Shown in pieces: positions 41,338 through 55,846 of a DNA stretch of 64,000 bases. Numbering within the stretch: position 1 is the first letter of the stretch; every line of letters starts with the position of its first letter. The translations under genes were made by a program, and so were the position numbers. The notes under the pieces were generated by a model that did not search any database, was not told the origin of the DNA, and saw only the letters and a list, made by a program, of their open reading frames with translations. This DNA comes from Bos javanicus (Eukaryota; Chordata; Mammalia; Artiodactyla; Bovidae). The DNA is taken from the NCBI RefSeq assembly GCF_032452875.1, contig NW_026893640.1, positions 186,001 through 250,000 on the forward strand, in the 5' to 3' direction.

Positions 41338-43785
41338 CAGGGCCTGCTGAGCTGCGTGATTACTGTCTGCTCATCTGCTTGACAATTGCCAACTGAGCTG
41401 CACGATTCCTGCCTGTCATCTGCTTGACAATTGCCAGCTGTGCTGCGTAATTCCTGCCTGCTCAGCTGCTTGATTATTGCCAGCTGAGCAGCATGATTCC
41501 TCACAGCTGAGTTCCATGATTATTGCCTGCTGACTGTATGATTCGTGCCTACTCAGCTCTTTGTTTATTGCCTCCAGAGGCACATGATCAGTGTATGATA
41601 GCAAACATGATCAGCGCATGATCAGTCACATGATCAGCGCCATTAAGTCAAGTGATCACTACATGATAGTCATGTGATCAGTCCATGCTCAGTCACGGTA
41701 TCATTGCATGAACAGCCACGTGATCTGTGCATGATAGCCACGTGATCAGTGCATGATAGCCACGTGATCAGTGAATGATCAGTCACGTGATACGTGTGTG
41801 ATCAACCACGTGATCAGTGCATGATAGCCACGTAATCACTTCATGTGTAGTCACGTCATCTGTGCATGACCAGGCACGTGATCAGTGTATGATCCGCCAG
41901 GTGAACAGTGCATGATAGCCACGTGATCAGTGCATGATAGCCACGTGATCAGTGCATGATCAGTCACGTGATACGTGTGTGATCAGCCACGTGATCAGTG
42001 CATGATGTACAGGTGATCAGTGCATGATAGCCACGTGATCAGTGCATGATCAGTCTCATGAAAAGTGCATGATCAGTCACGCGATCAGTGTATGATCAGC
42101 CACGTGATTAGGGAATGATCAATTACGTGATCAGTGCATGATCAGTCACGTGACCAGTACATGTTGGCTACGTGATCATTGCAGGATCAGCCACGTGAGC
42201 ACTGCATGATAGACACGTGATCAGTGCATGATCAGCTACGTGAGAAGTGTATGGTCAGCCACGTGATCAGTGCATGATCAAACACGTGAAGAGTGTATGA
42301 TCAGCCACGTGATCAGTGCATGATACCTACGTGATCAGTTCATGATAGTCACGTGAACTGTGCCTGACAGGCACGTAATCAATGCATGATATCCACGTGA
42401 TCAGTGAATTATAGCCACGTGATCAGTTCATGATTAGTCACGTGATCTGTGCATGACCAGGCACGTGAAAAGTGTATGATTAGCCAGGTAATCAGGGCAT
42501 TATAGCCAAGTGATCAGTGCATGATCAGTCAAGTGATCAGTGCGTGAACAGTCACGTGATCAGTGCAAGATCAGTCACGTGATCAGTGCATGATCATTTA
42601 CGTGATCAGTGCATGATCAGTAACGTGATCAGTGCATGATCATTTACGTGATCAGTACATCATCAGCCTCGTGATCAGTTTATGATTAGTCACGTGATCT
42701 GTACATGACCAGGCACGTGATCAGTGTATGACCAGCCAAGTGATCAGTGCATGATAGCCACGTGATCAGTGCATGATCAGTCACGTGACCAGTGCATGAT
42801 CAGTAACGTGAACAGTGCATGATAAGTCACCTGATCAGTGCATGATCAATTACGTGATCAGTGCATGATCACTTCCGTGACTAGTACATGGTAGCTACGT
42901 GAGCATTGCATGATCAGCCACGTGAGCAGTGCATGATAGCCACGTGATCAGTGCATGATCAGTCACGTGATCAGGGCATGCTGAGCTGCGTGATTCCTGT
43001 CTGCTCATCTGCTTGACAATTGCCAGCTGAGCTGCACGATTCCTGTCTGTCATCTCCTTGACAATTGCCACCTGTGCTGCGTAATTCCTGCCTGCTCATC
43101 TACTTGACTATTGCCAGCTGAGCAGCATGATTTCTCTGAGTTGAGTTCCATGATTATTACCTGCTGACTGATTCCTGCCTACTCAGCTCTTTGTTCATTG
43201 CCTCCAGAGGCACATGATCAGTGTATGACACCAAACATGATCAGCACATGATCAGTCACATGATCAATGCCTGATAAGCCAGGTGATCAGTGCATGATCA
43301 ATTACGTGATCAGTGCATGATCAGTCACGTGACCAGTACATGGTTTCGACGTGATCATTGCATGATCAGCCACATGAGCAGGGCATGATAGCCACGTGAT
43401 CAGTGCATGACCAGTCAAGTGATCAGTACATGATCAGTCACTTGAACAGTGCATGATCATTTACGTGATCTGTGCATGATCAGTCACGTGGCCAGTATAT
43501 GGTAGCTACGTGATCATTGCATGACCAGCCACATGAGCAGTGCAAGATAGTCACGTGAGAAGAGATGATCAGCCACGTGATCAGTGCATCAGTGCCACGT
43601 GATCAGTGCATGATCAGTCACGTGACAGGTGTGTGAACAGCCATGTGAACAGTGCATTTTCAGCCACGTGATCAGTGCATGATAGCCACGTGATCAGTGC
43701 ATGATATCCTAGTGATCAGTTCATGGTCAATCACGTGATCAGTGTATGATCAGCCACGTGAACAGTGCATGCTCAGTCACGTGAT
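41338..43785. repeat. Satellite unit U18 (2,448 bp), third of trimer 2, extra monomer
   Basis: Carries the 22 bp extra monomer (43579-43600) and G at 42903, each exactly 7,300 bp from the matching marker in U15. Segment B starts at 42972. Confidence 0.95.
43579..43600. repeat. Extra 22 bp monomer in U18
   Basis: Same insertion as U15, exactly 7,300 bp downstream; linked to G at 42903. Confidence 0.9.
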
Positions 43786-46211
43786 CAGGGCCTGCTGAGC
43801 TGCGTGATTACTGTCTGCTCATCTGCTTGACAATTGCCAACTGAGCTGCACGATTCCTGCCTGTCATCTGCTTGACAATTGCCAGCTGTGCTGCGTAATT
43901 CCTGCCTGCTCAGCTGCTTGATTATTGCCAGCTGAGCAGCATGATTCCTCACAGCTGAGTTCCATGATTATTGCCTGCTGACTGTATGATTCGTGCCTAC
44001 TCAGCTCTTTGTTTATTGCCTCCAGAGGCACATGATCAGTGTATGATAGCAAACATGATCAGCGCATGATCAGTCACATGATCAGCGCCATTAAGTCAAG
44101 TGATCACTACATGATAGTCATGTGATCAGTCCATGCTCAGTCACGGTATCATTGCATGAACAGCCACGTGATCTGTGCATGATAGCCACGTGATCAGTGC
44201 ATGATAGCCACGTGATCAGTGAATGATCAGTCACGTGATACGTGTGTGATCAACCACGTGATCAGTGCATGATAGCCACGTAATCACTTCATGTGTAGTC
44301 ACGTCATCTGTGCATGACCAGGCACGTGATCAGTGTATGATCCGCCAGGTGAACAGTGCATGATAGCCACGTGATCAGTGCATGATAGCCACGTGATCAG
44401 TGCATGATCAGTCACGTGATACGTGTGTGATCAGCCACGTGATCAGTGCATGATGTACAGGTGATCAGTGCATGATAGCCACGTGATCAGTGCATGATCA
44501 GTCTCATGAAAAGTGCATGATCAGTCACGCGATCAGTGTATGATCAGCCACGTGATTAGGGAATGATCAATTACGTGATCAGTGCATGATCAGTCACGTG
44601 ACCAGTACATGTTGGCTACGTGATCATTGCAGGATCAGCCACGTGAGCACTGCATGATAGACACGTGATCAGTGCATGATCAGCTACGTGAGAAGTGTAT
44701 GGTCAGCCACGTGATCAGTGCATGATCAAACACGTGAAGAGTGTATGATCAGCCACGTGATCAGTGCATGATACCTACGTGATCAGTTCATGATAGTCAC
44801 GTGAACTGTGCCTGACAGGCACGTAATCAATGCATGATATCCACGTGATCAGTGAATTATAGCCACGTGATCAGTTCATGATTAGTCACGTGATCTGTGC
44901 ATGACCAGGCACGTGAAAAGTGTATGATTAGCCAGGTAATCAGGGCATTATAGCCAAGTGATCAGTGCATGATCAGTCAAGTGATCAGTGCGTGAACAGT
45001 CACGTGATCAGTGCAAGATCAGTCACGTGATCAGTGCATGATCATTTACGTGATCAGTGCATGATCAGTAACGTGATCAGTGCATGATCATTTACGTGAT
45101 CAGTACATCATCAGCCTCGTGATCAGTTTATGATTAGTCACGTGATCTGTACATGACCAGGCACGTGATCAGTGTATGACCAGCCAAGTGATCAGTGCAT
45201 GATAGCCACGTGATCAGTGCATGATCAGTCACGTGACCAGTGCATGATCAGTAACGTGAACAGTGCATGATAAGTCACCTGATCAGTGCATGATCAATTA
45301 CGTGATCAGTGCATGATCACTTCCGTGACTAGTACATGGTAGCTACGTGACCATTGCATGATCAGCCACGTGAGCAGTGCATGATAGCCACGTGATCAGT
45401 GCATGATCAGTCACGTGATCAGGGCATGCTGAGCTGCGTGATTCCTGTCTGCTCATCTGCTTGACAATTGCCAGCTGAGCTGCACGATTCCTGTCTGTCA
45501 TCTCCTTGACAATTGCCACCTGTGCTGCGTAATTCCTGCCTGCTCATCTACTTGACTATTGCCAGCTGAGCAGCATGATTTCTCTGAGTTGAGTTCCATG
45601 ATTATTACCTGCTGACTGATTCCTGCCTACTCAGCTCTTTGTTCATTGCCTCCAGAGGCACATGATCAGTGTATGACACCAAACATGATCAGCACATGAT
45701 CAGTCACATGATCAATGCCTGATAAGCCAGGTGATCAGTGCATGATCAATTACGTGATCAGTGCATGATCAGTCACGTGACCAGTACATGGTTTCGACGT
45801 GATCATTGCATGATCAGCCACATGAGCAGGGCATGATAGCCACGTGATCAGTGCATGACCAGTCAAGTGATCAGTACATGATCAGTCACTTGAACAGTGC
45901 ATGATCATTTACGTGATCTGTGCATGATCAGTCACGTGGCCAGTATATGGTAGCTACGTGATCATTGCATGACCAGCCACATGAGCAGTGCAAGATAGTC
46001 ACGTGAGAAGAGATGATCAGCCACGTGATCAGTGCATGATCAGTCACGTGACAGGTGTGTGAACAGCCACGTGAACAGTGCATTTTCAGCCACGTGATCA
46101 GTGCATGATAGCCACGTGATCAGTGCATGATATCCTAGTGATCAGTTCATGGTCAATCACGTGATCAGTGTATGATCAGCCACGTGAACAGTGCATGCTC
46201 AGTCACGTGAT
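43786..46211. repeat. Satellite unit U19 (2,426 bp)
   Basis: Full-length; segment B starts at 45420. Private variant C at 46070 gives CACGTGAAC where neighbours have CATGTGAAC. U26 has the same state at 62973. Confidence 0.95.
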
Positions 46212-48637
46212 CAGGGCCTGCTGAGCTGCGTGATTACTGTCTGCTCATCTGCTTGACAATTGCCAACTGAGCTGCACGATTCCTGCCTGTCATCTGCTTG
46301 ACAATTGCCAGCTGTGCTGCGTAATTCCTGCCTGCTCAGCTGCTTGATTATTGCCAGCTGAGCAGCATGATTCCTCACAGCTGAGTTCCATGATTATTGC
46401 CTGCTGACTGTATGATTCGTGCCTACTCAGCTCTTTGTTTATTGCCTCCAGAGGCACATGATCAGTGTATGATAGCAAACATGATCAGCGCATGATCAGT
46501 CACATGATCAGCGCCATTAAGTCAAGTGATCACTACATGATAGTCATGTGATCAGTCCATGCTCAGTCACGGTATCATTGCATGAACAGCCACGTGATCT
46601 GTGCATGATAGCCACGTGATCAGTGCATGATAGCCACGTGATCAGTGAATGATCAGTCACGTGATACGTGTGTGATCAACCACGTGATCAGTGCATGATA
46701 GCCACGTAATCACTTCATGTGTAGTCACGTCATCTGTGCATGACCAGGCACGTGATCAGTGTATGATCCGCCAGGTGAACAGTGCATGATAGCCACGTGA
46801 TCAGTGCATGATAGCCACGTGATCAGTGCATGATCAGTCACGTGATACGTGTGTGATCAGCCACGTGATCAGTGCATGATGTACAGGTGATCAGTGCATG
46901 ATAGCCACGTGATCAGTGCATGATCAGTCTCATGAAAAGTGCATGATCAGTCACGCGATCAGTGTATGATCAGCCACGTGATTAGGGAATGATCAATTAC
47001 GTGATCAGTGCATGATCAGTCACGTGACCAGTACATGTTGGCTACGTGATCATTGCAGGATCAGCCACGTGAGCACTGCATGATAGACACGTGATCAGTG
47101 CATGATCAGCTACGTGAGAAGTGTATGGTCAGCCACGTGATCAGTGCATGATCAAACACGTGAAGAGTGTATGATCAGCCACGTGATCAGTGCATGATAC
47201 CTACGTGATCAGTTCATGATAGTCACGTGAACTGTGCCTGACAGGCACGTAATCAATGCATGATATCCACGTGATCAGTGAATTATAGCCACGTGATCAG
47301 TTCATGATTAGTCACGTGATCTGTGCATGACCAGGCACGTGAAAAGTGTATGATTAGCCAGGTAATCAGGGCATTATAGCCAAGTGATCAGTGCATGATC
47401 AGTCAAGTGATCAGTGCGTGAACAGTCACGTGATCAGTGCAAGATCAGTCACGTGATCAGTGCATGATCATTTACGTGATCAGTGCATGATCAGTAACGT
47501 GATCAGTGCATGATCATTTACGTGATCAGTACATCATCAGCCTCGTGATCAGTTTATGATTAGTCACGTGATCTGTACATGACCAGGCACGTGATCAGTG
47601 TATGACCAGCCAAGTGATCAGTGCATGATAGCCACGTGATCAGTGCATGATCAGTCACGTGACCAGTGCATGATCAGTAACGTGAACAGTGCATGATAAG
47701 TCACCTGATCAGTGCATGATCAATTACGTGATCAGTGCATGATCACTTCCGTGACTAGTACATGGTAGCTACGTGACCATTGCATGATCAGCCACGTGAG
47801 CAGTGCATGATAGCCACGTGATCAGTGCATGATCAGTCACGTGATCAGGGCATGCTGAGCTGCGTGATTCCTGTCTGCTCATCTGCTTGACAATTGCCAG
47901 CTGAGCTGCACGATTCCTGTCTGTCATCTCCTTGACAATTGCCACCTGTGCTGCGTAATTCCTGCCTGCTCATCTACTTGACTATTGCCAGCTGAGCAGC
48001 ATGATTTCTCTGAGTTGAGTTCCATGATTATTACCTGCTGACTGATTCCTGCCTACTCAGCTCTTTGTTCATTGCCTCCAGAGGCACATGATCAGTGTAT
48101 GACACCAAACATGATCAGCACATGATCAGTCACATGATCAATGCCTGATAAGCCAGGTGATCAGTGCATGATCAATTACGTGATCAGTGCATGATCAGTC
48201 ACGTGACCAGTACATGGTTTCGACGTGATCATTGCATGATCAGCCACATGAGCAGGGCATGATAGCCACGTGATCAGTGCATGACCAGTCAAGTGATCAG
48301 TACATGATCAGTCACTTGAACAGTGCATGATCATTTACGTGATCTGTGCATGATCAGTCACGTGGCCAGTATATGGTAGCTACGTGATCATTGCATGACC
48401 AGCCACATGAGCAGTGCAAGATAGTCACGTGAGAAGAGATGATCAGCCACGTGATCAGTGCATGATCAGTCACGTGACAGGTGTGTGAACAGCCATGTGA
48501 ACAGTGCATTTTCAGCCACGTGATCAGTGCATGATAGCCACGTGATCAGTGCATGATATCCTAGTGATCAGTTCATGGTCAATCACGTGATCAGTGTATG
48601 ATCAGCCACGTGAACAGTGCATGCTCAGTCACGTGAT
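46212..48637. repeat. Satellite unit U20 (2,426 bp)
   Basis: Full-length clean unit; segment B starts at 47846. No private structural variant seen. Confidence 0.95.
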
Positions 48638-51062
48638 CAGGGCCTGCTGAGCTGCGTGATTACTGTCTGCTCATCTGCTTGACAATTGCCAACTGAGCTG
48701 CACGATTCCTGCCTGTCATCTGCTTGACAATTGCCAGCTGTGCTGCGTAATTCTGCCTGCTCAGCTGCTTGATTATTGCCAGCTGAGCAGCATGATTCCT
48801 CACAGCTGAGTTCCATGATTATTGCCTGCTGACTGTATGATTCGTGCCTACTCAGCTCTTTGTTTATTGCCTCCAGAGGCACATGATCAGTGTATGATAG
48901 CAAACATGATCAGCGCATGATCAGTCACATGATCAGCGCCATTAAGTCAAGTGATCACTACATGATAGTCATGTGATCAGTCCATGCTCAGTCACGGTAT
49001 CATTGCATGAACAGCCACGTGATCTGTGCATGATAGCCACGTGATCAGTGCATGATAGCCACGTGATCAGTGAATGATCAGTCACGTGATACGTGTGTGA
49101 TCAACCACGTGATCAGTGCATGATAGCCACGTAATCACTTCATGTGTAGTCACGTCATCTGTGCATGACCAGGCACGTGATCAGTGTATGATCCGCCAGG
49201 TGAACAGTGCATGATAGCCACGTGATCAGTGCATGATAGCCACGTGATCAGTGCATGATCAGTCACGTGATACGTGTGTGATCAGCCACGTGATCAGTGC
49301 ATGATGTACAGGTGATCAGTGCATGATAGCCACGTGATCAGTGCATGATCAGTCTCATGAAAAGTGCATGATCAGTCACGCGATCAGTGTATGATCAGCC
49401 ACGTGATTAGGGAATGATCAATTACGTGATCAGTGCATGATCAGTCACGTGACCAGTACATGTTGGCTACGTGATCATTGCAGGATCAGCCACGTGAGCA
49501 CTGCATGATAGACACGTGATCAGTGCATGATCAGCTACGTGAGAAGTGTATGGTCAGCCACGTGATCAGTGCATGATCAAACACGTGAAGAGTGTATGAT
49601 CAGCCACGTGATCAGTGCATGATACCTACGTGATCAGTTCATGATAGTCACGTGAACTGTGCCTGACAGGCACGTAATCAATGCATGATATCCACGTGAT
49701 CAGTGAATTATAGCCACGTGATCAGTTCATGATTAGTCACGTGATCTGTGCATGACCAGGCACGTGAAAAGTGTATGATTAGCCAGGTAATCAGGGCATT
49801 ATAGCCAAGTGATCAGTGCATGATCAGTCAAGTGATCAGTGCGTGAACAGTCACGTGATCAGTGCAAGATCAGTCACGTGATCAGTGCATGATCATTTAC
49901 GTGATCAGTGCATGATCAGTAACGTGATCAGTGCATGATCATTTACGTGATCAGTACATCATCAGCCTCGTGATCAGTTTATGATTAGTCACGTGATCTG
50001 TACATGACCAGGCACGTGATCAGTGTATGACCAGCCAAGTGATCAGTGCATGATAGCCACGTGATCAGTGCATGATCAGTCACGTGACCAGTGCATGATC
50101 AGTAACGTGAACAGTGCATGATAAGTCACCTGATCAGTGCATGATCAATTACGTGATCAGTGCATGATCACTTCCGTGACTAGTACATGGTAGCTACGTG
50201 ACCATTGCATGATCAGCCACGTGAGCAGTGCATGATAGCCACGTGATCAGTGCATGATCAGTCACGTGATCAGGGCATGCTGAGCTGCGTGATTCCTGTC
50301 TGCTCATCTGCTTGACAATTGCCAGCTGAGCTGCACGATTCCTGTCTGTCATCTCCTTGACAATTGCCACCTGTGCTGCGTAATTCCTGCCTGCTCATCT
50401 ACTTGACTATTGCCAGCTGAGCAGCATGATTTCTCTGAGTTGAGTTCCATGATTATTACCTGCTGACTGATTCCTGCCTACTCAGCTCTTTGTTCATTGC
50501 CTCCAGAGGCACATGATCAGTGTATGACACCAAACATGATCAGCACATGATCAGTCACATGATCAATGCCTGATAAGCCAGGTGATCAGTGCATGATCAA
50601 TTACGTGATCAGTGCATGATCAGTCACGTGACCAGTACATGGTTTCGACGTGATCATTGCATGATCAGCCACATGAGCAGGGCATGATAGCCACGTGATC
50701 AGTGCATGACCAGTCAAGTGATCAGTACATGATCAGTCACTTGAACAGTGCATGATCATTTACGTGATCTGTGCATGATCAGTCACGTGGCCAGTATATG
50801 GTAGCTACGTGATCATTGCATGACCAGCCACATGAGCAGTGCAAGATAGTCACGTGAGAAGAGATGATCAGCCACGTGATCAGTGCATGATCAGTCACGT
50901 GACAGGTGTGTGAACAGCCATGTGAACAGTGCATTTTCAGCCACGTGATCAGTGCATGATAGCCACGTGATCAGTGCATGATATCCTAGTGATCAGTTCA
51001 TGGTCAATCACGTGATCAGTGTATGATCAGCCACGTGAACAGTGCATGCTCAGTCACGTGAT
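48638..51062. repeat. Satellite unit U21 (2,425 bp)
   Basis: One base short: a C is missing in segment A near 48752 (AATTCTGCC for AATTCCTGCC). The same loss occurs near 4618, 17231 and 63228. Segment B starts at 50271. Last unit before the 24,235 bp pattern restarts. Confidence 0.95.
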
Positions 51063-51440
51063 CAGGGCCTGCTGAGCTGCGTGATTACTGTCTGCTCATC
51101 TGCTTGACAATTGCCAACTGAGCTGCACGATTCCTGCCTGTCATCTGCTTGACAATTGCCAGCTGTGCTGCGTAATTCCTGCCTGCTCAGCTGCTTGATT
51201 ATTGCCAGCTGAGCAGCATGATTCCTCACAGCTGAGTTCCATGATTATTGCCTGCTGACTGTATGATTCGTGCCTACTCAGCTCTTTGTTTATTGCCTCC
51301 AGAGGCACATGATCAGTGTATGATAGCAAACATGATCAGCGCATGATCAGTCACATGATCAGCGCCATTAAGTCAAGTGATCACTACATGATAGTCATGT
51401 GATCAGTCCATGCTCAGTCACGGTATCATTGCATGAACAG

Positions 51441-51450
51441 CCACGTGATC
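51441..51450. other. Junction of 90 bp (four-monomer) deletion in U22
   Basis: Identical junction to U12, 24,235 bp downstream. Shared breakpoints imply common descent rather than two independent events. Confidence 0.9.
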
Positions 51451-53213
51451 AGTGCATGATAGCCACGTAATCACTTCATGTGTAGTCACGTCATCTGTGC
51501 ATGACCAGGCACGTGATCAGTGTATGATCCGCCAGGTGAACAGTGCATGATAGCCACGTGATCAGTGCATGATAGCCACGTGATCAGTGCATGATCAGTC
51601 ACGTGATACGTGTGTGATCAGCCACGTGATCAGTGCATGATGTACAGGTGATCAGTGCATGATAGCCACGTGATCAGTGCATGATCAGTCTCATGAAAAG
51701 TGCATGATCAGTCACGCGATCAGTGTATGATCAGCCACGTGATTAGGGAATGATCAATTACGTGATCAGTGCATGATCAGTCACGTGACCAGTACATGTT
51801 GGCTACGTGATCATTGCAGGATCAGCCACGTGAGCACTGCATGATAGACACGTGATCAGTGCATGATCAGCTACGTGAGAAGTGTATGGTCAGCCACGTG
51901 ATCAGTGCATGATCAAACACGTGAAGAGTGTATGATCAGCCACGTGATCAGTGCATGATACCTACGTGATCAGTTCATGATAGTCACGTGAACTGTGCCT
52001 GACAGGCACGTAATCAATGCATGATATCCACGTGATCAGTGAATTATAGCCACGTGATCAGTTCATGATTAGTCACGTGATCTGTGCATGACCAGGCACG
52101 TGAAAAGTGTATGATTAGCCAGGTAATCAGGGCATTATAGCCAAGTGATCAGTGCATGATCAGTCAAGTGATCAGTGCGTGAACAGTCACGTGATCAGTG
52201 CAAGATCAGTCACGTGATCAGTGCATGATCATTTACGTGATCAGTGCATGATCAGTAACGTGATCAGTGCATGATCATTTACGTGATCAGTACATCATCA
52301 GCCTCGTGATCAGTTTATGATTAGTCACGTGATCTGTACATGACCAGGCACGTGATCAGTGTATGACCAGCCAAGTGATCAGTGCATGATAGCCACGTGA
52401 TCAGTGCATGATCAGTCACGTGACCAGTGCATGATCAGTAACGTGAACAGTGCATGATAAGTCACCTGATCAGTGCATGATCAATTACGTGATCAGTGCA
52501 TGATCACTTCCGTGACTAGTACATGGTAGCTACGTGAGCATTGCATGATCAGCCACGTGAGCAGTGCATGATAGCCACGTGATCAGTGCATGATCAGTCA
52601 CGTGATCAGGGCATGCTGAGCTGCGTGATTCCTGTCTGCTCATCTGCTTGACAATTGCCAGCTGAGCTGCACGATTCCTGTCTGTCATCTCCTTGACAAT
52701 TGCCACCTGTGCTGCGTAATTCCTGCCTGCTCATCTACTTGACTATTGCCAGCTGAGCAGCATGATTTCTCTGAGTTGAGTTCCATGATTATTACCTGCT
52801 GACTGATTCCTGCCTACTCAGCTCTTTGTTCATTGCCTCCAGAGGCACATGATCAGTGTATGACACCAAACATGATCAGCACATGATCAGTCACATGATC
52901 AATGCCTGATAAGCCAGGTGATCAGTGCATGATCAATTACGTGATCAGTGCATGATCAGTCACGTGACCAGTACATGGTTTCGACGTGATCATTGCATGA
53001 TCAGCCACATGAGCAGGGCATGATAGCCACGTGATCAGTGCATGACCAGTCAAGTGATCAGTACATGATCAGTCACTTGAACAGTGCATGATCATTTACG
53101 TGATCTGTGCATGATCAGTCACGTGGCCAGTATATGGTAGCTACGTGATCATTGCATGACCAGCCACATGAGCAGTGCAAGATAGTCACGTGAGAAGAGA
53201 TGATCAGCCACGT

Positions 53214-53235
53214 GATCAGTGCATCAGTGCCACGT
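53214..53235. repeat. Extra 22 bp monomer in U22
   Basis: Same insertion as U12, exactly 24,235 bp downstream; linked here to G at 52538. Confidence 0.9.
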
Positions 53236-53420
53236 GATCAGTGCATGATCAGTCACGTGACAGGTGTGTGAACAGCCATGTGAACAGTGCATTTTCAGCC
53301 ACGTGATCAGTGCATGATAGCCACGTGATCAGTGCATGATATCCTAGTGATCAGTTCATGGTCAATCACGTGATCAGTGTATGATCAGCCACGTGAACAG
53401 TGCATGCTCAGTCACGTGAT

Positions 53421-55846
53421 CAGGGCCTGCTGAGCTGCGTGATTACTGTCTGCTCATCTGCTTGACAATTGCCAACTGAGCTGCACGATTCCTGCCTGTC
53501 ATCTGCTTGACAATTGCCAGCTGTGCTGCGTAATTCCTGCCTGCTCAGCTGCTTGATTATTGCCAGCTGAGCAGCATGATTCCTCACAGCTGAGTTCCAT
53601 GATTATTGCCTGCTGACTGTATGATTCGTGCCTACTCAGCTCTTTGTTTATTGCCTCCAGAGGCACATGATCAGTGTATGATAGCAAACATGATCAGCGC
53701 ATGATCAGTCACATGATCAGCGCCATTAAGTCAAGTGATCACTACATGATAGTCATGTGATCAGTCCATGCTCAGTCACGGTATCATTGCATGAACAGCC
53801 ACGTGATCTGTGCATGATAGCCACGTGATCAGTGCATGATAGCCACGTGATCAGTGAATGATCAGTCACGTGATACGTGTGTGATCAACCACGTGATCAG
53901 TGCATGATAGCCACGTAATCACTTCATGTGTAGTCACGTCATCTGTGCATGACCAGGCACGTGATCAGTGTATGATCCGCCAGGTGAACAGTGCATGATA
54001 GCCACGTGATCAGTGCATGATAGCCACGTGATCAGTGCATGATCAGTCACGTGATACGTGTGTGATCAGCCACGTGATCAGTGCATGATGTACAGGTGAT
54101 CAGTGCATGATAGCCACGTGATCAGTGCATGATCAGTCTCATGAAAAGTGCATGATCAGTCACGCGATCAGTGTATGATCAGCCACGTGATTAGGGAATG
54201 ATCAATTACGTGATCAGTGCATGATCAGTCACGTGACCAGTACATGTTGGCTACGTGATCATTGCAGGATCAGCCACGTGAGCACTGCATGATAGACACG
54301 TGATCAGTGCATGATCAGCTACGTGAGAAGTGTATGGTCAGCCACGTGATCAGTGCATGATCAAACACGTGAAGAGTGTATGATCAGCCACGTGATCAGT
54401 GCATGATACCTACGTGATCAGTTCATGATAGTCACGTGAACTGTGCCTGACAGGCACGTAATCAATGCATGATATCCACGTGATCAGTGAATTATAGCCA
54501 CGTGATCAGTTCATGATTAGTCACGTGATCTGTGCATGACCAGGCACGTGAAAAGTGTATGATTAGCCAGGTAATCAGGGCATTATAGCCAAGTGATCAG
54601 TGCATGATCAGTCAAGTGATCAGTGCGTGAACAGTCACGTGATCAGTGCAAGATCAGTCACGTGATCAGTGCATGATCATTTACGTGATCAGTGCATGAT
54701 CAGTAACGTGATCAGTGCATGATCATTTACGTGATCAGTACATCATCAGCCTCGTGATCAGTTTATGATTAGTCACGTGATCTGTACATGACCAGGCACG
54801 TGATCAGTGTATGACCAGCCAAGTGATCAGTGCATGATAGCCACGTGATCAGTGCATGATCAGTCACGTGACCAGTGCATGATCAGTAACGTGAACAGTG
54901 CATGATAAGTCACCTGATCAGTGCATGATCAATTACGTGATCAGTGCATGATCACTTCCGTGACTAGTACATGGTAGCTACGTGAGCATTGCATGATCAG
55001 CCACGTGAGCAGTGCATGATAGCCACGTGATCAGTGCATGATCAGTCACGTGATCAGGGCATGCTGAGCTGCGTGATTCCTGTCTGCTCATCTGCTTGAC
55101 AATTGCCAGCTGAGCTGCACGATTCCTGTCTGTCATCTCCTTGACAATTGCCACCTGTGCTGCGTAATTCCTGCCTGCTCATCTACTTGACTATTGCCAG
55201 CTGAGCAGCATGATTTCTCTGAGTTGAGTTCCATGATTATTACCTGCTGACTGATTCCTGCCTACTCAGCTCTTTGTTCATTGCCTCCAGAGGCACATGA
55301 TCAGTGTATGACACCAAACATGATCAGCACATGATCAGTCACATGATCAATGCCTGATAAGCCAGGTGATCAGTGCATGATCAATTACGTGATCAGTGCA
55401 TGATCAGTCACGTGACCAGTACATGGTTTCGACGTGATCATTGCATGATCAGCCACATGAGCAGGGCATGATAGCCACGTGATCAGTGCATGACCAGTCA
55501 AGTGATCAGTACATGATCAGTCACTTGAACAGTGCATGATCATTTACGTGATCTGTGCATGATCAGTCACGTGGCCAGTATATGGTAGCTACGTGATCAT
55601 TGCATGACCAGCCACATGAGCAGTGCAAGATAGTCACGTGAGAAGAGATGATCAGCCACGTGATCAGTGCATGATCAGTCACGTGACAGGTGTGTGAACA
55701 GCCATGTGAACAGTGCATTTTCAGCCACGTGATCAGTGCATGATAGCCACGTGATCAGTGCATGATATCCTAGTGATCAGTTCATGGTCAATCACGTGAT
55801 CAGTGTATGATCAGCCACGTGAACAGTGCATGCTCAGTCACGTGAT
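53421..55846. repeat. Satellite unit U23 (2,426 bp)
   Basis: Full-length; segment B starts at 55055. G at the diagnostic site 54986 but no extra monomer, a combination not seen in U8-U21. Confidence 0.95.

Larger units (their letters stand above)
29186..43785. repeat. Two 7,300 bp three-unit blocks in tandem (U13-U15, U16-U18)
   Basis: Each block is 2,426 + 2,426 + 2,448 bp. The third unit of each has both G at the diagnostic site (35603, 42903) and the extra monomer (36279, 43579), and these markers are exactly 7,300 bp apart. This is a repeat level above the 2.4 kb unit. Tandem duplication of a three-unit block is the simplest explanation. Confidence 0.85.
26828..51062. repeat. Ten-unit block of 24,235 bp whose first unit type recurs at 51063
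   Basis: U12 opens with a 90 bp deletion and carries the extra monomer; U22 starts 24,235 bp later with both. Unit lengths inside are 2358, 2426, 2426, 2448, 2426, 2426, 2448, 2426, 2426, 2425. The pattern after U22 (2358, 2426, 2426, 2426) departs from it at the fourth unit, so only part of a second copy is seen. Confidence 0.6.
51063..53420. repeat. Satellite unit U22 (2,358 bp): 90 bp deletion plus 22 bp extra monomer
   Basis: Structural twin of U12 at a distance of exactly 24,235 bp: deletion at 51441-51450, extra monomer at 53214-53235, segment B from 52607. It differs from U12 by G at the diagnostic site 52538. Confidence 0.95.
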
